From NCBI RefSeq assembly GCF_000725545.1, contig NZ_JNZP01000010.1:201639-265638 (forward strand): a stretch of DNA of 64,000 nucleotides, read 5' to 3'. The translations under genes and the position numbers were made by a program. The DNA is from Streptomyces exfoliatus. GTDB taxonomy: Bacteria; Actinomycetota; Actinomycetes; Streptomycetales; Streptomycetaceae. This document shows, piece after piece, positions 60,021-64,000 of the stretch. The notes beneath the pieces were generated by a model, which saw only the letters and a list, made by a program, of their open reading frames with translations, searched no databases and was not told the origin of the DNA. Position 1 is the stretch's first letter; each line of letters opens with the position of its first letter.

Positions 60021-60521
60021 TCAGAGCACTTCCAGGTCCTCGCCGGCCCAGCGACGGCCGATCCCGCGCAGCACGACCGTCCGCCGGTCGTCGTCGGTGT
60101 CGCCGGTCACGCGGTGGATCAGGACGTGCAGCCGGTCGTCGGTCAGCTCCTCGACCTTGCCGTCGCCCCACTCGACGACGACGACCGACTCGGGCAGCGA
60201 GACGTCCAGGTCGAGGTCCTCCATCTCGTCCAGACCGCCGCCCAGGCGGTACGCGTCCACGTGCACCAGGGCCGGGCCGCCGACCAGCGACGGGTGGACG
60301 CGGGCGATGACGAAGGTCGGGGAGGTGACGGCACCGCGCACCCCGAGCCCTTCACCGAGGCCCCGGGTCAGGGTGGTCTTCCCCGCGCCGAGTTCGCCGG
60401 TGAGCATGACGAGGTCGCCGGGGCGGAGGATCTTCGCGAGGCGGCGGCCGAGTTCCTGCATCCGCTCGGGGGAGTCGACGGAGAGGGTGGCGCCGGAGAG
60501 GGGCGGGTGCGCTGCTTCCAT
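60021..60521 (-). CDS. tsaE: t6A biosynthesis ATPase TsaE
   Basis: This 166-residue P-loop ATPase TsaE (YjeE) drives the TsaB-TsaD cycle in t6A synthesis. Visible: VDSPERMQELGRRLAKILRPGDLVMLTGELGAGKTTLTRGL (Walker A), VTSPTFVIARVHPS and VHVDAYRL. VVVVEWGDGKVEELTDDRLHV is the Walker-B-like end. The ATG at 60521 is preferred; an upstream in-frame start adds an unlikely Arg-rich leader. It is the last gene of an operon after the alpha/beta hydrolase, 10 bases away. Confidence 0.94.
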   Translation of the reverse strand: MEAAHPPLSGATLSVDSPERMQELGRRLAKILRPGDLVMLTGELGAGKTTLTRGLGEGLGVRGAVTSPTFVIARVHPSLVGGPALVHVDAYRLGGGLDEMEDLDLDVSLPESVVVVEWGDGKVEELTDDRLHVLIHRVTGDTDDDRRTVVLRGIGRRWAGEDLEVL

Positions 60522-60531
60522 GCCCGCCAAT

Positions 60532-61716
60532 TTATCCGTTGCGGCTGTCCGGATCGGCCGCGACCGGCGCCGGCACCGCCCCCGCCCGTACGAGCAGGTC
60601 GGCAAGGCGGTCGGTGACCGCCTCCGGGTGTTCCAGCATCACCAGATGGCCGCCGTCCGGGACGATGACCAGCTCCGCGTCCGGGAGCAGATCGGCGATG
60701 GCCTCGGTGTGGGAGCTGGGGGTCACCAGGTCGTGGTCCCCGGCGAGCGCGAGCACCGGAAGACCGGCGAGGACGGGCAGGGCGGCGGCCTTGTCGTGCT
60801 CGGCGAAGGCCGGGTAGAAGGCGGCGACCACGTCGATCGGGGTCGACTCGATCATCCGCTCCGCGAAGCGGGCCACCGCCGGGTCGACGTCCCTCGACGC
60901 GAACGAGTACTTCTTGATCAGCCCGGCGAACAGGTCCGCGGTCGCCCTGCGGCCCCGCTCGACCAGCTCCGCCTGGGAGCCGAGCGCCCGCAGCACCCCC
61001 GGCAGGACCCGGCGGACGGCGTTGACGCCGGCGATGGGGAGCCCGTACGAGACCTCCGCGAGCTTTCCGGCCGAGGTACCGACGAAGGCGACGCCGACGA
61101 CCCGGTCCCGGACGAACTCCGGGTACCGCTCGGCGAGCGCCATGATCGTCATGCCGCCCATCGAGTGCCCGACGAGGACGAGCGGGCCCTCGGGCGCGGC
61201 GACGTCGAGGACCGCCTTGAGGTCGCGGCCGAGCTGGTCGATGGTGACGGGCACACCGTCGGGACCGGCCTGCGAGAAACCGGCGCCCGAACGGCCGTGA
61301 CTGCGCTGATCCCAGTAAACGGTCCTGACGAGACCGCGCAGCGCCGCCCGCTGGAAGTGCCAGGAGTCCTGGTTGAGGCAGTAGCCGTGGCTGAAGACGA
61401 CGGTGACGGGGGCCGGCTCCTTGCGCCCGAAGAGCCGCCGCCTGCGGGCGGGCGGAGCTTCTTCCTCGACCTCGTCCACCTCGTAGTACAGGACGGTCGA
61501 GTCGTCGGCGAGGGCCCGGCCGGACGTCCCGCGCAGCCCGCCGTACGGGCCGGTGGCGTCGAGCGCGAGCCGCGCCTTCTGCCGTACGGAACGGCCGACG
61601 GTCAGCCGCTCGGCGGCGACCCCGACCGCGGCGCCCGCGGCGAGGACGCCTATCGCGGCGCCGGCGAACCCGGCGCGCCGCCAGCTGGTGGTACCGGTGC
61701 CGCCTGCCTCGCCCAC
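60532..61716 (-). CDS. Alpha/beta hydrolase, membrane-anchored
   Basis: This 394-residue protein has an N-terminal hydrophobic anchor (AGFAGAAIGVLAAGAAVGVAAE, about 15-36). The alpha/beta-hydrolase core starts VTVVFSHGYCLNQDSWHFQRAAL. The nucleophile elbow is LVLVGHSMGGMTI, the Asp is near LALAGDHDLVTPSSH, and the His is in IVPDGGHLVMLEHPEAV. It is full length for the family. It lies between alr (12 bases) and tsaE (10 bases) in an operon, a conserved actinobacterial arrangement. Substrate unknown; an ester or amide of the cell envelope is plausible. Confidence 0.93.
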   Translation of the reverse strand: MGEAGGTGTTSWRRAGFAGAAIGVLAAGAAVGVAAERLTVGRSVRQKARLALDATGPYGGLRGTSGRALADDSTVLYYEVDEVEEEAPPARRRRLFGRKEPAPVTVVFSHGYCLNQDSWHFQRAALRGLVRTVYWDQRSHGRSGAGFSQAGPDGVPVTIDQLGRDLKAVLDVAAPEGPLVLVGHSMGGMTIMALAERYPEFVRDRVVGVAFVGTSAGKLAEVSYGLPIAGVNAVRRVLPGVLRALGSQAELVERGRRATADLFAGLIKKYSFASRDVDPAVARFAERMIESTPIDVVAAFYPAFAEHDKAAALPVLAGLPVLALAGDHDLVTPSSHTEAIADLLPDAELVIVPDGGHLVMLEHPEAVTDRLADLLVRAGAVPAPVAADPDSRNG

Positions 61717-61728
61717 GCCGTGGCCCCC

Positions 61729-62877
61729 CTACTCGCCCAGGTACACGCGCGGGACGCGCGCGCCGATCCGGGTGACGATCTCGTACGCGATGGTGTCGGC
61801 GGCCACCGCCCAGTCCTCGGCGGTCGGCTCGCCCCGCTCCCCCGAGCCGAAGAGCACGGCCTCGGTGCCGGGCTCGGGCGTGTCGCCGCCGAGGTCGACC
61901 ACGAACTGGTCCATGGCGACCCGCCCCGCGACCGTGCGGACCTTGCCGTCGACGAGGACGGGCCCGCGGCCGGAGGCGTGCCGGGGGACGCCGTCGGCGT
62001 ACCCCAGCGGGACGAGCCCGAGGGTGGTCTCGCCCTCGGTGACGTAGTGGTGCCCGTAACTCACCCCGTGGCCGGCCGGCACCTGCTTGACGAGCGCGAC
62101 GCTGCCCTTCAGCGACATGACCGGCTTCAGTCCGAGCTCGGCGGAGGTGCCGAGCTCGGGGCTCGGCGAGACGCCGTACATCGCGATGCCGGGCCGGACC
62201 AGGTCGAAGTGGGCCTCGGGAAGGGTGAGGGTGGCGGGCGAGTTGGCGATGTGCCGGACCTCGGGCTCGACGCCGGCCTTCTCGGCGTGGTCGAGCATCG
62301 AGCGGAAGACGTCGAGCTGGGCGGCGATGGAGGGGTGGTGGGGCTCGTCGGCGCAGGCGAAGTGCGACCAGAGGCCGGTGACCTTGACGAGGCCGTTCTT
62401 CTCGGCCGTGAGTGCCTCGCCGACGAGCCGGGGCCAGTCGGCGGGCTGGCAGCCGTTGCGCCCGAGCCCGGTGTCGGCCTTGAGCTGGATACGAGCGGTC
62501 CGCCCGGTCCTGCCGGCCGCCTCGACGACCTCCTCCAGGGCCCACATCCCGCTCACGGACATGTCGAGACCGGCCTCGATGCCCTGGTCCCACGGGTCCC
62601 CGGGCGTCCAGAGCCAGCACATGACCGGCACGTCGGTGATCCCGGCGGCCCGCAGCGCGAGCGCCTCGTGCGGTGTGGCCGTCCCCAGCCAGTCGGCCCC
62701 CGCCTCCAGGGCGGCGCGGGCACAGCGGACGGCGCCGTGTCCGTACGCGTCGGCCTTGACCACGGCCATGACGCGGACGTGGGGGGCGACGCGGGCGCGC
62801 AGCGTGCGGACGTTCGCACGCAGCGCGCGGAGGTCGATCTCGGCGCGGGCTCTGCGGGGCGGCGGTGTCTCAGTCAT
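61729..62877 (-). CDS. alr: Alanine racemase
   Basis: This 382-residue PLP enzyme makes D-alanine for peptidoglycan. The PLP Lys41 is in VMAVVKADAYGHGAV. The second-base Tyr region is GHGVSYGHHYVTEGETTLGLVPLGYADGVPRH, and AMYGVSPSP and RVAMDQFVVDLG are family motifs. It begins 20 bases after the L,D-transpeptidase gene and precedes the hydrolase and tsaE, so a cell-wall gene is tied to the t6A gene. Confidence 0.97.
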   Translation of the reverse strand: MTETPPPRRARAEIDLRALRANVRTLRARVAPHVRVMAVVKADAYGHGAVRCARAALEAGADWLGTATPHEALALRAAGITDVPVMCWLWTPGDPWDQGIEAGLDMSVSGMWALEEVVEAAGRTGRTARIQLKADTGLGRNGCQPADWPRLVGEALTAEKNGLVKVTGLWSHFACADEPHHPSIAAQLDVFRSMLDHAEKAGVEPEVRHIANSPATLTLPEAHFDLVRPGIAMYGVSPSPELGTSAELGLKPVMSLKGSVALVKQVPAGHGVSYGHHYVTEGETTLGLVPLGYADGVPRHASGRGPVLVDGKVRTVAGRVAMDQFVVDLGGDTPEPGTEAVLFGSGERGEPTAEDWAVAADTIAYEIVTRIGARVPRVYLGE

Positions 62878-62897
62878 CGCGCCCAGTCTCTCAGGTG

Positions 62898-63749
62898 TCA
62901 GCTGCCGGGCCGCTTTCCCCAGATGTAGACCCGGTCACCCTTGCGCAGCACGTCCCAGAGTTTCTCGGCGTCGCGGTAGCTCAGATTGACGCAGCCCCGG
63001 CTGCCGGTGGGCGTGGCGAGCTGCCCGTAGACGGCGTGGAAGGCCTGGCCGCCGCTGAAGAACTGGGAGAACGGCATGGGGGTGTCGTAGATGGACGACC
63101 AGTGGTCCTTGTGGCGCCAGTAGACGGAGTGCCAGCCGGTACGGGTGGCGTACCCGGGCCGCCCGCTGCGGATGTTGACGACGGCGAAGGTGACCTTCTT
63201 GTCCTTCCGCACCCACATGAGCTGCCGGTCGAGATCGACGCAGGCGACGGCGTACTTCTTGACGGGGCAGCGCCGTCCGGGGTCGAGGTTCTTCCGGGCG
63301 GCGAGCAGCTCGGCCCGGGCCCAGGTGACGGGCCCCGCGTACCCGTTGGCGGGCTTGATCTTCTCCCTGACCTGGAAGGCCTGGATGGCCCGGCAGTCGG
63401 CGGCGGACTGCTTCCCGTCGACGCGCAGTCTCAGCAGCCGCTCGACCTGCCGCTGGTGGGTGCCGGTGGAGGCGGTACAGGCGGCGCCGACGGCACTGCG
63501 CGGCATGAACTCGACGGACTCGTCGACCTCCCGCTCCGGCTCGGGCACGGGCACACCCCCCTCCGCGCGCAGGGGCGGCAACACCTGATCGGGCGTATCC
63601 ATCGGATACTCGGCCCGCCCACCCCCGACCACCCCGGGCACGAGCGCCTCGGCGGGCGGTGGCTCATCGGCGACGGCGACGGGCCCGACGGCGAGCACGG
63701 CGGCAAGAACGAACAGCAACGGAGCGACACGACTTCTCGAACTGATCAC
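62898..63749 (-). CDS. Secreted L,D-transpeptidase (YkuD) with peptidoglycan-binding segment
   Basis: This 283-residue exported enzyme has a signal peptide (VAPLLFVLAAVLAVGPVAVADE) and a Pro-rich linker. A PG-binding-like helical domain lies at about 95-160 (TGTHQRQVERLLRLRVDGKQSAADCRAIQAFQVREKIKPANGYAGPVT). A C-terminal YkuD domain follows. The catalytic His is in FHAVYGQLATP and the Cys in TGSRGCVNLSYRDAEKLWDVL, an SRGCVN variant of SHGCVR. It would form 3-3 cross-links in peptidoglycan. The GTG at 63749 is used. A longer frame reaches 63986 but reads like repeat-derived sequence. It is upstream of alr in the operon. Confidence 0.9.
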   Translation of the reverse strand: MISSRSRVAPLLFVLAAVLAVGPVAVADEPPPAEALVPGVVGGGRAEYPMDTPDQVLPPLRAEGGVPVPEPEREVDESVEFMPRSAVGAACTASTGTHQRQVERLLRLRVDGKQSAADCRAIQAFQVREKIKPANGYAGPVTWARAELLAARKNLDPGRRCPVKKYAVACVDLDRQLMWVRKDKKVTFAVVNIRSGRPGYATRTGWHSVYWRHKDHWSSIYDTPMPFSQFFSGGQAFHAVYGQLATPTGSRGCVNLSYRDAEKLWDVLRKGDRVYIWGKRPGS

Positions 63750-63826
63750 CCCACCCACCCAAACCCCACCCCCGCCACCCAGCACACCGAGAGACGCGGG
63801 CGGGGCAACGCGTTCGCCCAAGTGGA

Positions 63827-63875
63827 GGTCCGGGGGCGAAGCCCTCCAGGGGGTCCGGGGGCGAAGCCCCCCAGG
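63827..63875. repeat. Tandem intergenic repeat, period 25
   Basis: GGTCCGGGGGCGAAGCCC-(T/C)-CCAGG occurs at 63827-63850 and 63852-63875. Each copy can fold (GGGGGC-GAA-GCCCCC). Similar units are widespread between Streptomyces genes. From 63750 to the window end no gene is seen. Confidence 0.8.
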
Positions 63876-64000
63876 GCACAGCCCCCACCCCACCCCACCA
63901 GCCCCCGGCAGGGTTTCGGGAAGAGGTGGGGTGGGGTGGGGGGGCTCGACGCCCGCGGCTACGACCCGCCGCACACGTCCCGCCACGCCGCCCCCAACCC

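Noticed and set aside
60097..62928. A 943-codon open frame on the plus strand
   Set aside because: Antisense to tsaE, the hydrolase and alr, all certain genes. No domain is recognisable in it.

Overview
The window is high-GC actinobacterial DNA and almost certainly comes from a Streptomyces chromosome. Near-exact BldM and WhiD proteins sit back to back, a sigma-BldN-type promoter precedes bldM, CIRCE operators precede groES, GTG starts and 4-base start/stop overlaps are common, and several Ser/Thr kinases carry extracytoplasmic domains. No rRNA, tRNA, CRISPR array, insertion sequence or phage gene was seen. The gene order guaA, ChoD-like GMC oxidoreductase, guaB3, guaB, SigD/ShbA-type sigma, WhiB-family gene, groEL1-groES, tsaD-rimI-tsaB, tsaE, alr is, from memory, the same block as in mycobacteria, so most of the window is old conserved chromosome.

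Region by region. 1-10.4 kb: pcrA (cut by the window edge), a small membrane protein, a secreted NlpC/P60 hydrolase, a PspC-domain two-component system divergent from a PspC membrane protein, DoxX, and a class II aldolase. 10.5-13.4 kb: guaA, then a chorismate mutase behind a Phe/Tyr-rich leader peptide and a strong terminator (a likely attenuator), then 0.7 kb of noncoding DNA with hairpins and a possible very short transcript. 13.4-26.4 kb: a ChoD-like GMC oxidoreductase, a succinate-semialdehyde dehydrogenase, three kinase-family membrane proteins (the middle one a pseudokinase with a long acidic insert), and glpD. 26.7-33.9 kb: a nucleotide-sugar dehydrogenase homologue lacking its catalytic cysteine, guaB3, guaB, a sigma factor, bldM and whiD.

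34-48 kb is the variable part, inserted between whiD and groEL. It holds a LysR regulator, a MOSC protein and a short-chain dehydrogenase. Next comes a carbohydrate-type uptake locus: a DUF2264 protein, a DeoR/LacI-type regulator, a binding protein, two permeases and a 2-hydroxyacid dehydrogenase, with matching operators at both promoters. It ends with a 1160-residue NLR-like STAND NTPase with a helical-repeat C-terminus, divergent from a SnoaL-like protein.

48-64 kb returns to conserved genes: groEL-groES under CIRCE control, two paralogous polysaccharide-deacetylase lipoproteins, a methyltransferase, an ECF42 sigma factor with its DGPF partner, the t6A genes tsaD/tsaB/tsaE with rimI, a 61-residue protein behind a near-perfect iron box, and an alr operon with an L,D-transpeptidase and an alpha/beta hydrolase.

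The best candidates for undescribed biology are the Phe/Tyr attenuator, the split pseudokinase, the cysteine-less dehydrogenase and the 24-base motif it shares with whiD, the iron-box microprotein, the NLR-like ATPase, and the DUF2264 uptake locus. All homology statements come from reading the proteins, not from database searches.
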